Assembly (NCBI RefSeq): GCF_029784155.1
Contig: NC_073693.1
Span: forward strand, 115,656,503 to 115,720,502
Length of the DNA: 64,000 nucleotides
From: Uranotaenia lowii
Lineage: Eukaryota > Arthropoda > Insecta > Diptera > Culicidae
Direction of reading: 5' to 3'
The position numbers and the translations under genes were made by a program. Each line of letters opens with the position of its first letter. Position 1 is the stretch's first letter. The notes under the pieces were generated by a model. The model did no database searches. It worked only from the letters and a program-made list of their open reading frames with translations, and had not been told where the DNA came from. This document shows, piece after piece, positions 36,397-47,325 of the stretch.

Positions 36397-36803
36397 TGTG
36401 GCAGCTGGACCCGGGAGCAAGGCGACGGAGCGAAGCAGCCAAGAAGAAGGCACTTATCTCTTGCTTACTTTCTAATTTATTTCTCTGCTTAACTATTTAC
36501 ACTATATACACTTTGATTTCTTCCGCCCATCTTGACGGTCTGACGGTTTGATATCGACTGACTCCAGGCGCATCGAAGAATGCGCCCTTAAATAGGCTGA
36601 CGAGCAAGCACAAAAGCACGTGCTCGCGCCAGATGGAACCGCCTAGAATTTTCTATCTCGCTCCCAGTGAGAGCAGCCGCCGTTCTCTCTTGGTGCGGTA
36701 CTCTCGCCGCTCGCGTCTATTCTCAGTCCGCTTGTCGGACTGAACACTCTGGAGACGGTTGAATGATGAATGTTCAATATTTTTCCCAACTGCCGGGGCG
36801 ACA
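36397..36803 (-). mobile_element. Probable solo LTR
   Basis: A 407-bp segment with TGTGGCAG and GGGCGACA ends, the TG...CA pattern of an LTR. Read on the minus strand it has a TATA-like CTATTTAAG (36586-36594 area), then a hairpin GGCGCAT...ATGCGCC and about 110 bp later an AATAAA signal (36476-36481), in U3-R-U5 order. No gag-pol or second LTR is nearby, and I see no target-site duplication, so the exact ends are uncertain. I cannot assign it to the Ty1/copia, Ty3/gypsy or BEL family. Confidence 0.45.
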
Positions 36804-37019
36804 GGTCAGAAAATTCCAGAGGTTTGGAAAGAATTTGTTTTCTCGACTTGCGTTAGTTCACCTCAATTTTCGTTGAATCGAAAAACACGACGTCGAGTTT
36901 TACATCATAATAAAAATACACATCAATGAGAAAGTGTGCTATGAGAAACTCCAGCATATATACCGCCTTTTGTTACGATTCAAGACTGAGGACCTATCAT
37001 CTGACGACTTGAGGTCTAG

Positions 37020-37800
37020 CCTTTACTCGTAACTCGAGGCGCGCTTGGTTACCACGACTATCGTGCCTCCGCTTCTGTTCGAGACCACTGCTAGAGACCA
37101 ATGACCTCTCCTATAACGACTTGAGGTCTTGGCTCCGCTGGATTTGGCTCGAGGCCCTCTTCTCTTTGCCCGTCCATGAGCCGATCGAGAGCAGCTTATC
37201 CAAGATTCGCACCTGTCACAGCACATGTCCGGAACTTTACGAAACTACTCGGATGATTCCCGGCGTCATCTTACATCCATTCGAGTGACTCACCCACCAA
37301 CGACGTGAAATCACTCTACTCGAGAGTATTCTGCGGCATGAATACTCTTCCCTCTACGAGTTCGACTGCGAAGAAGGTCAAGTCTTAACGTCCTTCTGTT
37401 TCAGCTGGCAACTTTAGGGCTGGTAATCCTAGGCTTTTTGCCCGCCATGTGACTAATCGAAAGCAGCTTATCCCAATCTCTCGCCTGTCACAGCACACGT
37501 ACGGGACTTTCATGCTTATGACTCAGATGAATCCCGACGGTAATGTCATCCAACCCGGCTCGAGTTGCTCATCTGACGGCGACGTGAGACCATTCTACCC
37601 GAGAGTATTCCGCAGCGTGAATACTCTTCCCCCTACGAGTTCGCCTGCTGAGAAGGTCATGTCTTATCACCGCAGCTTCCGTCGTAGGGAGCGCAATCAA
37701 CTCGGATACTCCGCAGCGGTGTAGGTATCCTACACACGCATGCGACGTATCAAGCAGCTCGGCATACGCAGAAGGTAAAGTCTTATCTTTGTACACTTTA
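37020..37800. repeat. Degenerate tandem repeats, about 270-bp period
   Basis: The segment starting AGCAGCTTATCC at about 37190 recurs at about 37462 with shared CCTGTCACAGCAC, CGAGAGTATTC and ATACTCTTCC blocks. Further partial copies lie on either side (for example CTTGAGGTCT at 37009 and 37120). It sits just beyond the 3' end of the antisense retroelement relic, so it may be that element's 3' UTR repeat. Confidence 0.6.
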
Positions 37801-37859
37801 CTGCCAGGTTCGGACGCACTCTACTCAGATGCTCCCCGGCGAAGGAGTTACCCTACACC

Positions 37860-39370
37860 ACACGGACTGGTGCTGGTTTTAACTCCTCCTCAGAGCAGTC
37901 ACGATCCGGGTGAACTCATCGCTGACCCTGGCATCCTCACACATCCTCCGCACAATGTTGTCGGCTGTCGTGTCGGGTCCATAGGCGGCAAGCGTGTTAA
38001 AGCGTACCCCTTTGAAGCTCTGATTGTTGACCACTACGTGCTCTGGTGTCTCAACTGTGTCACCGCAGGTTGGGAAGAATGGCGAGGCCACATGTTCAAA
38101 CCGATGGTGGTATTGCATGAAGTACCCAACTGGTGCTGCCAGTTGAACATCGAGGCCTCTCTGGCATGTTTCCTCACATGGGACATGTGCCTGTTTTCTT
38201 AGCAGAAGATATCTCCGTCTTACAAGACCAGGATGGGCATGACTCCGCCAAAACATCAGCAGCTACCGAGGACACTGTTCGGTATGCACTGATAACCTCC
38301 AGGAACATCAGCCGCTGCAGAGCTTCTGTAGATTACACTGCCTGCTCAAGGCTGCCGCTCAAAACCGCAAAATGGACGAGTTCACGCTCGCCAGGACCCT
38401 TCTTCTACAGCAGCGGACCGCTGAGTTGTTCGACATGACCCGCGAAAGGGCTGCTGTTGCCATTGCCGCTCTTTTACAGGCGTAGTCGATATGGGCCTTG
38501 AAACTCGGTCGATCGTTGGTCATCACCCTCAAGTACTTGACCGCACGCTTGGATTCGATTGCACATGGTTCAGCTGCAATCGTCCTTGTTTGAGCTGAAG
38601 TCAGGTTTGTGATCATGGTGCTGATCACAAACCTGACCCGGTCTAGTGGTGAGCCAGGCGCAAGCTCTTGGAGCTCATTTCACCTTCTCGATCGCTACTG
38701 TGGCAAGTAACTGTTGCTCCTCTGTTGATGGGCCGAATCGAATTCCTGCCGAGACACTCACTGTTTCCAATCCCTCGATGGTCATATACTGTAGTTAGCG
38801 GTTACAGAAGTAACACTCCACCATCCTACATATACATATATTCCGGAATCTTCACGACGCAATCGCTGCCCAACTGACGCTTTAAAAGGCGTTTTATAGG
38901 TCAAGGGTGACCACTGCGCAAACCCGGTCTCCTCTCCTCTTCTGTTGGCTTCTTCTGCTTCTTCGATGACTAGTCGAATGGCATTCACCGTTCTGCGGCC
39001 TTTCTGAAAACTAAACTGGTAATTGGATAGGCCCCTCGGTGTAGAGCTGTATCCTGCTCTGGACCACCTTCTTGAGCACCTTGCAAGCCGTATCCAGGAG
39101 ACCTATCGGTCGGGTCACCTGGTGGCTTTCCCGGTTTTGGCAGAAGCAGGAGCAATCGCTGCCGCTTTCAGGATGTTCCATGAGCGCGACCTTCACTGCT
39201 ACGTTAGGGATGCCATCCGGACCCGGAGCTTTTTCAACTGGAGGAACTTAGCAATGCCCCGCAGTTCCTTCAGCGAAATCTGCCCTTTTCGCTCGTACCC
39301 CATTCGTATGGAACCTTCGGCCATGTGACTTTCTCGTGCTGTGGAAACAGCTCGTTGACGATTTCGATTA
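37860..39370 (-). pseudogene. R1/I-group non-LTR retrotransposon relic
   Basis: Minus-strand fragments in the order of a non-LTR pol ORF. KAPGPDGIPN (about 39225) marks the start of the reverse transcriptase. LLDTACKVL follows near 39090, and NAIRLVIEEAEEANRRG near 38980. RT thumb pieces RAVKYLRVM and AHIDYACKRAAMATAALSR lie near 38540-38430. The C-terminal CGDTVETPEHVV zinc-knuckle-like end is near 38060. Frameshifts separate the fragments, and the catalytic palm with the YADD box is missing or beyond recognition. The usual His/Cys after EHVV are lost. A perfect 16-bp inverted repeat lies inside (38600-38637). It is dead and strongly diverged. The C-terminal zinc knuckle suggests the R1/LOA/I group rather than Jockey. 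Confidence 0.8.
38600..38637. repeat. Perfect 16-bp hairpin in the retroelement relic
   Basis: GTCAGGTTTGTGATCA is followed by six bases and its exact complement. It duplicates part of the retroelement in inverted orientation, which suggests a local template switch rather than a functional RNA. Confidence 0.8.
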
Positions 39371-41755
39371 GAACGAAGAGTGAAACTTTTATGAAAAAAT
39401 TATCTTGAAATTACCAGCTTTCCAACAAACTCATTGAAATTAGAAAAGATTTTGAGATACTGAAAATGTGAGAATTTTAAGAATAAAAGGAGGGGTGGAT
39501 TTTTATTAGCGCCGGCCACTGCATGACACAAGCCCTGTTAACCATTTTGAAACAATGCAAAACCCCACAAACTTCCAATACGTATTTTTGATCAATCAAC
39601 GCAATATTTTTCGATCCGTAGAGGTTCCTGTTTTGCCCAATTAAATTTCTGAACTTCGTGTCCTAAACCTATTGTAAGTAGTGTTCCGTAGCCCACATCA
39701 CCCTCAAAGTCTCACTTCTTAGCTTTTTTCCATTCACAATCAGCATCAGTCAGCATCAGCAGGGCGAACTGCGAGCTGTTGCGGGAATATTGAATTACAA
39801 ACAGTTTTTTCGAGAAGGGTGTGCGGGTGAAGATTTGCCTCCTGCTCTTGCTTTCGGATCTGCTGCCTCCTGGCGCGGTTTGCCGGGTATTGTAGGTACC
39901 GAATGGCCCCTGAAAACCGTGATTAATTCAAATGGGTGCTCTTGGCTTGGCTTGCTGATGCCCTTGACAATTGCGTTGGTTGATGAAAATGTGAAAAACA
40001 CGATGAGCCATCGTACAAGTCCCGGTCCAGGAGAGTTTGGAACTGAACCTGTAAAACACTAAACTTATTCTCCCAGGAACAGAACAAATTATGAGCATTT
40101 TTTGACCGAGGTCACGCGTCAGTGATTAATATTCGGATAGTTTTAGTCTGGAATGGGAAGGGACCAGTTTTTCTCGAGGACCTTGTTTAATGTTTATGAT
40201 TTGTGTTAGAAACGCTTATTCTTTGTTGAATGTTACGCTTATTTTCGATCGTTTGGAATTGGATTCAAAAATAAGTTAACGTTAAATAAATCAAAGTTAG
40301 TATCTGAGATTGAAGAAAACATTCAGAGTCTAAATTAAAAGTTTTTAAAAAAATGCAAAACTAAGTTCGGAACGAGAAAATAAGCTTATCACACGCCGGG
40401 CAGATGTTGTACCTTTCATACATTCCTTTTTTATGACACCTTCTTCGTTAAGAACTTTATTTTCTGTGCTCGTTTAGCAGCAAATAACCGTACATAATCC
40501 TCTGACACAAAGAACACCCATGGAGATATTTGCGGCAAACTATCTGAATGTCCTATGCGGGGTCGGTTTTGATAAAAAAAATCTATCTAAATATTGCTGA
40601 ATCTGACCACATGCGGCTGCATTACAAATTGTCACACTCGATACTCAACGACCAAATAGAAATAAACCGTACAAAATCAGTCAAGCGAATCTTTTTCGGT
40701 TGGGTCCCTCAAAAATAAAATGCCACCAACCATAAACACGGACGAATAAGTGGAGATTTGTTTGATTTTATAGTGTGATAAGTTAAACGTCACTTCCGTC
40801 TCACTTCCACGTGGATGTCGATGTCACCGACGCACGCGGTAGCCCTAACGGAAAAACAACAAGCAACAACCACGGACTGCAAGCTCTCCTGTGTAATGTT
40901 TCTATTAAGTATAAACACGAAAACGGGGCTGCAGCATAATTAGAACTTGACCAGTAGTAGCAGCAGCTGCAATGCGAATTCGATTTTGGGGTGAAATTCC
41001 GTTTTCCCACATTAGCTATGCACGGACGACGTCGACGGTATCACGGAAGTTGTTGACTGTTTCCGGTTACCTGTCGCCCGACGAAAGCAGCGACCTGGCG
41101 CCCAGTAAAATTAATTACCGACTTCAATCAGGGGCGCTATTCTCAATTGTTTGAATATCGATCGACCGTTAGGACCCTTCCAGTTGAAATTATTTTCCTT
41201 CAGAAGATTTCCGTAAGGCCGCACGTGCCCGGTAAAGTGCAAAAAAAAAGAATCGTTATTATCCGACAGATGTGTCGAAGTCGAACCGATACAATTTAGG
41301 TTGCGTAATTTTTTATGCACGTTATTGGGTAAAAAATGCACTTCCCTGGGTAGATGGTGGAAAATTACCGAATCGTATTTTTTTCTATTACCTCAATTGT
41401 TTTCTTGACACCAAATGTGGATTTTATTCGATCTTAACGATGGGAAATGGATTTATGTGGTTGCATCGGAAAGTGGTTACGTTTCTGAGATATCGATACA
41501 TTATTCGTAAATGTGTCTGTCCTGTTCATGAAATTCTTTCAACTTATTCTAGTTCCTGTGTTAGGAAACAAGAACGTTAATATGAAGGGATTTATTAGAG
41601 CATGTGCAACAGAGCACACGTATTCTGTAATGCTTATTTCAGCGGACCGATTTTGGTTTGCGCACTCTTTCGCGCACCAGTTGGGTGAACAACGTGGGCG
41701 GAACCAGGCACAATAGCCGATTTTGTACGACACATTTTCAGATAGAGCTTATACA
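39371..41755. other. 2.4 kb without a recognised gene
   Basis: AT-rich overall with slightly GC-richer patches at about 39730-39940 and 40940-41110. Frames such as 39790-40062 and 41272-41580 show no family I recognise. No RNA gene is visible. Confidence 0.5.
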
Positions 41756-42487
41756 TTAGAGTGCCCCAAATGACCCGAATTTTGAAAAAGTTATGCGCTG
41801 CAGGCTTAAATGGATCCTGAGCAAGGGCATAGTACAAGATCTCATGCCAAATTTGGGTCAGATCGGATCACGGGAAGGGGTCGCTCAACGAGCCTGAAGT
41901 TTGTATGGGATTTTGAGACATTTTGTTTTTGAGGAACATGAAAAACCAGTTTTTCACCAATAACTTTAGTCCCCTTCGGCCGATTTCTTTTGAATAGTGA
42001 ATAATGACAAATATTTCATCCAAAAAATGCATTTCGATTTGAGTCAATATAAAAAAGTTCATGAATAGGCTAACTTTTTTAAGGGTGATATTCATCACTG
42101 TTAATGCTGTGTCAAAATGTTCGACACAGTGCCTCATTAGCAGTGATGAATATCCCCCATTTTCGAAGTTTATTAACCTTTTTACTATAACTCTAATCGA
42201 AATTTTGTCTTCCAATGAAATATGTGTCATAATTTAAGTATTAAGAAAGAAGATTCAAAAGAAATCGGCCGAAGGAAACTAAAGTTATTTATGAAAAACT
42301 GGTTTTTCAAGTCTTCACTTATAAAATGTCTCAAAATCCCATACAAACTTCAAACTCGTTGAGCGACCCCTTTCCGTGATCCAATCTGGCCAAACTTTTG
42401 CTTGTACTAGGCCTAGGATCAATTTTAGCCTGCAGCGCAAAACTTTTTATAAATCTGAAATTTTCCATACAAATTAGGGGCATCTAT
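41756..42487. mobile_element. Foldback element 1
   Basis: Long imperfect inverted arms, about 41756-42110 and 42130-42487, meet at a short centre near CTGTGTC...GACACAG (about 42110-42127). Paired landmarks include GGGGTCGCTCAACGAG (left) with CTCGTTGAGCGACCCC (right), and GATATTCATCACTG with CAGTGATGAATATC. The arms have diverged by substitutions and small indels, so the insertion is old. No coding capacity. Transcripts would form a long hairpin. Confidence 0.85.
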
Positions 42488-42632
42488 ATATGCAAAGTAT
42501 ATTTAAAAACTTTTGAATCACTTAAAATGGAACAGTTTTGTAGAACACTTAATGAACATATTTAGACTGAAACGAGATATATTAAAAATAACTAAGAAAA
42601 AATAACTGTATCTTCCTAGTTCGGGTAAGTTT

Positions 42633-43120
42633 GGTTAATGTTTTTGTTGCATTATAATCAGGCAGATTTTATGTTAAAAAATCTAAAGTTTCAACGTTAA
42701 ACCGTTTTCTTTGAAGCTTGATGATTGATTTAAGCTAGTGATTTTCAACTGTTTTTTAGGGCGAATTAAAAAAAAATGGCAATAAGCAACCGTTTCGTTT
42801 GATTAAAACTTTAACCGCATGCTTCTCTTGCCCGCGTATGACGTTGTTTAAGCCTCCCGGAGAAGGACATCTGAACGGCTAAATATAGATTTTCAAACTT
42901 TAAGCATTATTGTTATTTGTTATCTCCTTTTTTAGTTAATTCAATTTGTTATGAGCAAAAATGATCATTTGAAAAAACTTAAAATTAGACCTAAAAAAAC
43001 ATTGAAAATCACTAGTTTAAATCAAACATAGAGCTTCAAAGAAAACGGTTTAACGTTGAAAACTTTATGTTTTGATGAGCGTAAAATCTGTCTGATTATA
43101 ATGCAATTAAAACATTAACC
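42633..43120. mobile_element. Foldback element 2
   Basis: Inverted arms of about 130 bp, 42633-42764 and 42990-43120, surround a loop of about 225 bp. GGTTAATG opens the left arm and CATTAACC closes the right. The motif AACGTTAAACCGTTTTCTTT in the left arm pairs with AAAGAAAACGGTTTAACGTT on the right. No transposase. The loop is AT-rich with no gene. Confidence 0.8.
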
Positions 43121-43369
43121 CTACACCCATAGAAGAGGTTGCAAAAATCCAATGCCTATTTAGCACATCTCTGTGCCGATAATGCGCTGAAATGTGCACT
43201 GTGCCGAAGATGCTATGTTTGAAAAACCGTAACTGGCATAAGGACTCGCCTCCCAACTAAAATGATGCATGACCACTACATTCAAGCAAAACAAGAAAAA
43301 CATTTTATGGGATTTCGTTCCTATTGGATAATTCATCCCAGAAACAAGAAAACAAAATTATAAACCACA

Positions 43370-43445
43370 GCGCCCGTAGGGAGAATCGAACTCAAATCAC
43401 CAACCAAATGGTCTTGCCAGACTGACATCTTAACCAGTGTACAAT
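43370..43445 (-). ncRNA. tRNA-like sequence (SINE head or decayed tRNA)
   Basis: On the minus strand a CTGGTTAAGATG stretch resembles a D arm and A box. An anticodon-arm-like CAGTCTGGCAAGACC follows, and a B-box-like GAGTTCGATTCTCCC lies at the expected distance. The acceptor stem does not pair convincingly. A tRNA-derived SINE head is more likely than a working tRNA. Confidence 0.4.
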
Positions 43446-43704
43446 TTGAGCTTCATGCAGGAAGAGGGATATTTGTCATAGGCATTCTGCCACCGATCAA
43501 TCACAAAAGAAACGCACGACAGTGGCTTCCCGGCGTTTGGCCTCCTTTCAAGGTATTCATTTGTCTTGCGATGGAAACGGGAAAGGGAACGGGAGTGGAG
43601 GAAACGGGAAACCCATTGAATGAGAACTGTGCTTTGCTTACTGCCTGCTATTACATACACACGCTACATATACACAGCTGCTAAAGCCGGCCAGCTTTGC
43701 CGGT

Positions 43705-43930
43705 AAATTGAAGGAATGTTTTTGTTGTTGCTTTTGCTACATACAAACGCACAGCTTAGCCGTGGTTGTTTGCCGGTTGATTGAATTGAAGGAATGTTTT
43801 TTTTGTTGTTGCTTTTACTGCATACACACGCACAGCTCGGCCGTGGTTGTTTGCCAGTGGATTGAAGGGATTGAATTAGAAGGATGTTTTTGTTGTTGCT
43901 TTTGCTACATTCACACGCACAGCGCTCGGT
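43705..43930. repeat. Tandem repeat, about 78-91 bp, nearly three copies
   Basis: Three units share GGAATGTTTTTGTTGTTGCT, CACACGCACAGC and CCGTGGTTGTTTGCC, starting near 43711, 43789 and 43880. Units differ by small indels. No coding meaning seen. Confidence 0.8.
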
Positions 43931-44983
43931 TCGTCGGCTGCCTGGTGTTGGCCGGTATTTATTTCCATCCTTCTTCGTCTTGTGATGCGATAGGGAGGGA
44001 CGTGAAAGCGTTTTTATTTTGTTTCTTTCAGACATACGCAATTCGGTTAACTTGGGAGATTAATGCCGGTGGGAGCAAATCGAATCAGCACCAATCGCGT
44101 TATCTTCTTGTACCATTGATGCTATGTAATTGACTACACGCCATTGGCACAGAGGCTGAATTTTGGGTGTATTAATAAGAGACCTATCAGCATGTTAAAC
44201 ACATCTTTTAAAATTTTAACAAAAATGCTGTGGATTCGCCTACGTTCTAAGATGGTAAGTTTATACGAAAAGGACTTTTTATTTTGTATAACACAGAGAA
44301 CTGTATCTTCCAGTCTACAAAGGAGGGACAACTCTTTCTGACATTAAAACAAAATCAAAAGCTTTATTTATAAAAAATATTTTACACAATGGAAATGGAC
44401 AGTTAAATCGACATTTATTTTTGAATTATAGCATTTTCACCAGAAATATGCGAGAATAACCATCATTGGCAAATGATCTGCTAGCAATGACCAATTTTAA
44501 TACGAGCAAATCAATTTATGAATACACTAACTCCCTCGAAAATTGCATTTTCTTCGGTCGTATTGCGGCGCCACATTTAATTAGGTTCTTGTTTTTCTGC
44601 ATTTCAGTTTAAGTACTTTGAAAATCCTAATTTTTAAGTTATTCAGTGGTCTGGAAGAAGTTGATTCCGCGTTGTGAATGAAACATAAATTGGAATTTGC
44701 AAGAAAAGAAATACATCCTTGTTTTGTCCAGAATGTTTGTGGTGAAATTGGAAAATGTTCGTGTGATTCGTATTGTACAAAAAGAAGCGAATCTGATGAA
44801 AATGACTGCCATAATGCAAAGAACGTCGGGCGCAAGGACGACAAACGCACGAGAACTTGGTGAGAACATTCCGATTTTTCGCTAATCCATGAACATTTTC
44901 ACTCTCCTATACAAACACGGCATATGTTTAACACATTTATTATGCCCATATCAAGTAATCAAAAATGTCAATGATTGATATCA
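43931..44983. other. No gene recognised
   Basis: AT-rich sequence between the tandem repeat and the next TIR element. Short open frames on both strands look fortuitous. Confidence 0.5.
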
Positions 44984-46474
44984 AGCGTGTTCAACAGGCA
45001 ATTGAAATCGGTTTCAATCGATTTCGATTGGTAAATTGTTGTTCACTCAGCCAATGTTTTGGTCGAAACTAATCCAATTGGCGTTCATTGAAGCCAATCG
45101 AAATCGATCGAAACCAATCAAAACCGATCATGCTCGGAAGCAGGATTCGTTTCTATCGATTTCTATCGCACTAACACATATGAAGTTTTTTAATGTCAAA
45201 AAACAGCTGATTTAGTTTGTTGTGAACAATCATTTGAAAAAATGAAAGTTGTGTCATTCAGTGCGGTGTTCTCTGTCGGGTGCTAAGTCAGTGGTGATGC
45301 TGTACCGCTGCACTGTGCCGATGGTGCAGTGCTAGTGGTATGTTGTATATGTCGAATCAAATGCAGCTGCTCGTTAACAACGGCAAATGCTATGAAAATC
45401 AAAGTGGTGCCAGGAAACTCCGTGTTGTGGTGATGCGGTGCAGATGGTATCGGTCGGTGCTGTGCTGTGCTGGTGTGCTGCGTTGGTGGAGCCAGTTGGT
45501 GCAATCATTGCAGTTGTGCAGGAATTGCGATGCAAATGCAAATTTGGATCGGTTGCTGACCATGCATCTGTCCATCGGCTACATTCAGGTTAATCCGGAT
45601 TCTACGCCGCTTCAACCTTACACTTTAGGGAAAATATGCACTTATGGTTAATAACCAAAAAATAAAGCACAACATCAAGTTACCGTATTTTATTCCGTAA
45701 TATACATATTGTTTATTAAAAGTTGATATCAATCTAAAATCTTCACGACCTGCTTTCAACAATTTTACGCATTTGTGCCTCCCTTGTCCCTAAAAATAGC
45801 TGATTGAAATACAATTCTTTTCTAGAATTCTATTATACTTTTGCTTCTTCGTCTTCGATTGGGACATTTTCTTCTATTAAAACCCACTGCTCGATGTCTG
45901 AGTATTGCCTCTTCCAATACAAGCTGTTTAGGAGTCTAATTGCAGCGCAGACTAATTTTGTAATGTTGTTCTACTAATAATTTTCCGGCTATTCCCGTGA
46001 AGCGCTTGCCGAAAGCGTACTCGGTATTATGGTGTTCCAAGCTCGTATCCGGAATAGTATCCAATGGGATTGTTCTTTCGAGTTTATACGACCAACTTCT
46101 CGCTGATTTAGTTACATCTGTTGCTGACATTAAAAACACAAAATAAACGTAAAATCATATCAAATCATCATAACAGTTTTATAACTTACCAATTATAAAA
46201 CCGAGAAATAAGTCCTGAAGAATGTTATTTATCGTCGAAAACGGGTTTATAACAATGCAAATCAGGAATCTTTCGCGGAGGAAATGCTTTCTTCTTCCAT
46301 TCAATTTATTATACAGAACAACACTCGGCTTTGACAACAACAGAACGCATTAGTATTGGTGAGTGGCTGTTCAATCAGCGGCCTGATAGAAATGAATCGA
46401 AGTCAATTGGAGAAACAGCTGTGCAACTGTCAATCCATTTCAATTGATTTCGATTGAGTTTTGTTGAACACACC
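44984..46474. mobile_element. Candidate TIR element, about 1.5 kb, GTGTTCAACA ends
   Basis: The left end AAGCGTGTTCAACA and the right end, read inward, AGGTGTGTTCAACA form a short terminal inverted pair. Both are followed by AATTGAAATC/AATCGAAATC subterminal repeats in several orientations. An ATC trinucleotide lies outside both ends and may be a 3-bp target duplication. The interior is GC-richer than the flanks and contains an intron-like signature on the minus strand. I see no recognisable transposase. Confidence 0.5.
45936..46270 (-). CDS. Possible two-exon small reading frame inside the TIR element
   Basis: On the minus strand a donor TTG|GTAAGT (near 46189) and an acceptor ATGTCAG (near 46126) enclose a 60-65 bp AT-rich segment, a typical dipteran intron size. 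Splicing joins an open stretch (NILQDLFLGFII) to the following frame, which begins TDVTKSARSW and ends at a stop at 45936. No start codon is clear upstream in the same frame. I do not recognise the protein. It could be a transposon-borne gene fragment or chance. Confidence 0.25.
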
Positions 46475-46784
46475 TATCGTGAAGTCTGATTCTAGAAGCT
46501 GGTGTCATCCGAACAGGCTTCGATTGCTTTGATGTTAAAAATAATGTACAAAACTATCCTTTATGGTTTTTTTTTCTACACACAATCATTCAATAAGATG
46601 TTTAAAGGCAATAATTTATAAATTATAGATTAGTATCAATTTTTTAGATTTTGAGTTAATTAATGGTTAGCTGATAAAAAAAATCTGCGGAAACGTGTAT
46701 TAATTTTTAAACAAAAAATGAGAGCAAATCATTCATGGTATAAAATAAGTATCCTTTTAAATGGTTAAGAGGTAAGATGTTAAT
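46475..46784. other. No gene recognised
   Basis: AT-rich spacer between the TIR element and a short retroelement tail. Confidence 0.5.
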
Positions 46785-46876
46785 TGAGCCTTCCCGTACC
46801 GACTCGGGTCGAAAGACCTACCAGCCACTGCACTGGTGGGTTTAACTACATACATACATACATACATACATACTTA
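46785..46876 (+). mobile_element. Possible retroelement 3' tail ending in (CATA)n
   Basis: A GC-richer piece with a small hairpin (CCAGCCACTG...CAGTGG type) runs directly into about six CATA repeats. The pattern is like the severely 5'-truncated 3' ends of some non-LTR elements. There is too little for a family call. Confidence 0.3.
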
Positions 46877-47194
46877 CTAACTCGCATGAAAATTGATATT
46901 AAAATAACAAAAGAACTGCCCAACTTTCAATGGGAGATTTTGTTTTAAAAATGGCAAGCAAAACTATCTTTTCATCCTTTTTTATGCTGCTAAGAGATTA
47001 AATTCCAACAAATGAAAAATGTTCAGGCACAATGTTAGGGGGCTGAATTCTTCAAAATGAGAGCTTTTTAATTTGAATGATACTGCTTTGCATAGAATAG
47101 AAGATTACGTAGGATCCAAGATACTTTGGTCTTGGTTGAACAATGAACTTAAAACTAAATTTAAACTGAATATTTCCGATGCAGAAGATTTATT
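46877..47194. other. No gene recognised
   Basis: AT-rich sequence. A frame from 47073 crosses into the retroelement 5' region and is not a known gene. Confidence 0.5.
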
Positions 47195-47325
47195 CCAAGC
47201 TAAGTCCAAGATGGCAGCCCCATCGCGGGTTAGGAACCTTAGGCTAACAACCTACTGCTCCCGACTTATTAAATTGTTACGGAATCCGAAAGAAATGACC
47301 TGGAACTTTGGCAACGACTTTTAGC

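Noticed and set aside
47073..47324. 83-codon frame upstream of the APE/RT element
   Set aside because: It runs into the element's leader and resembles no known ORF1.
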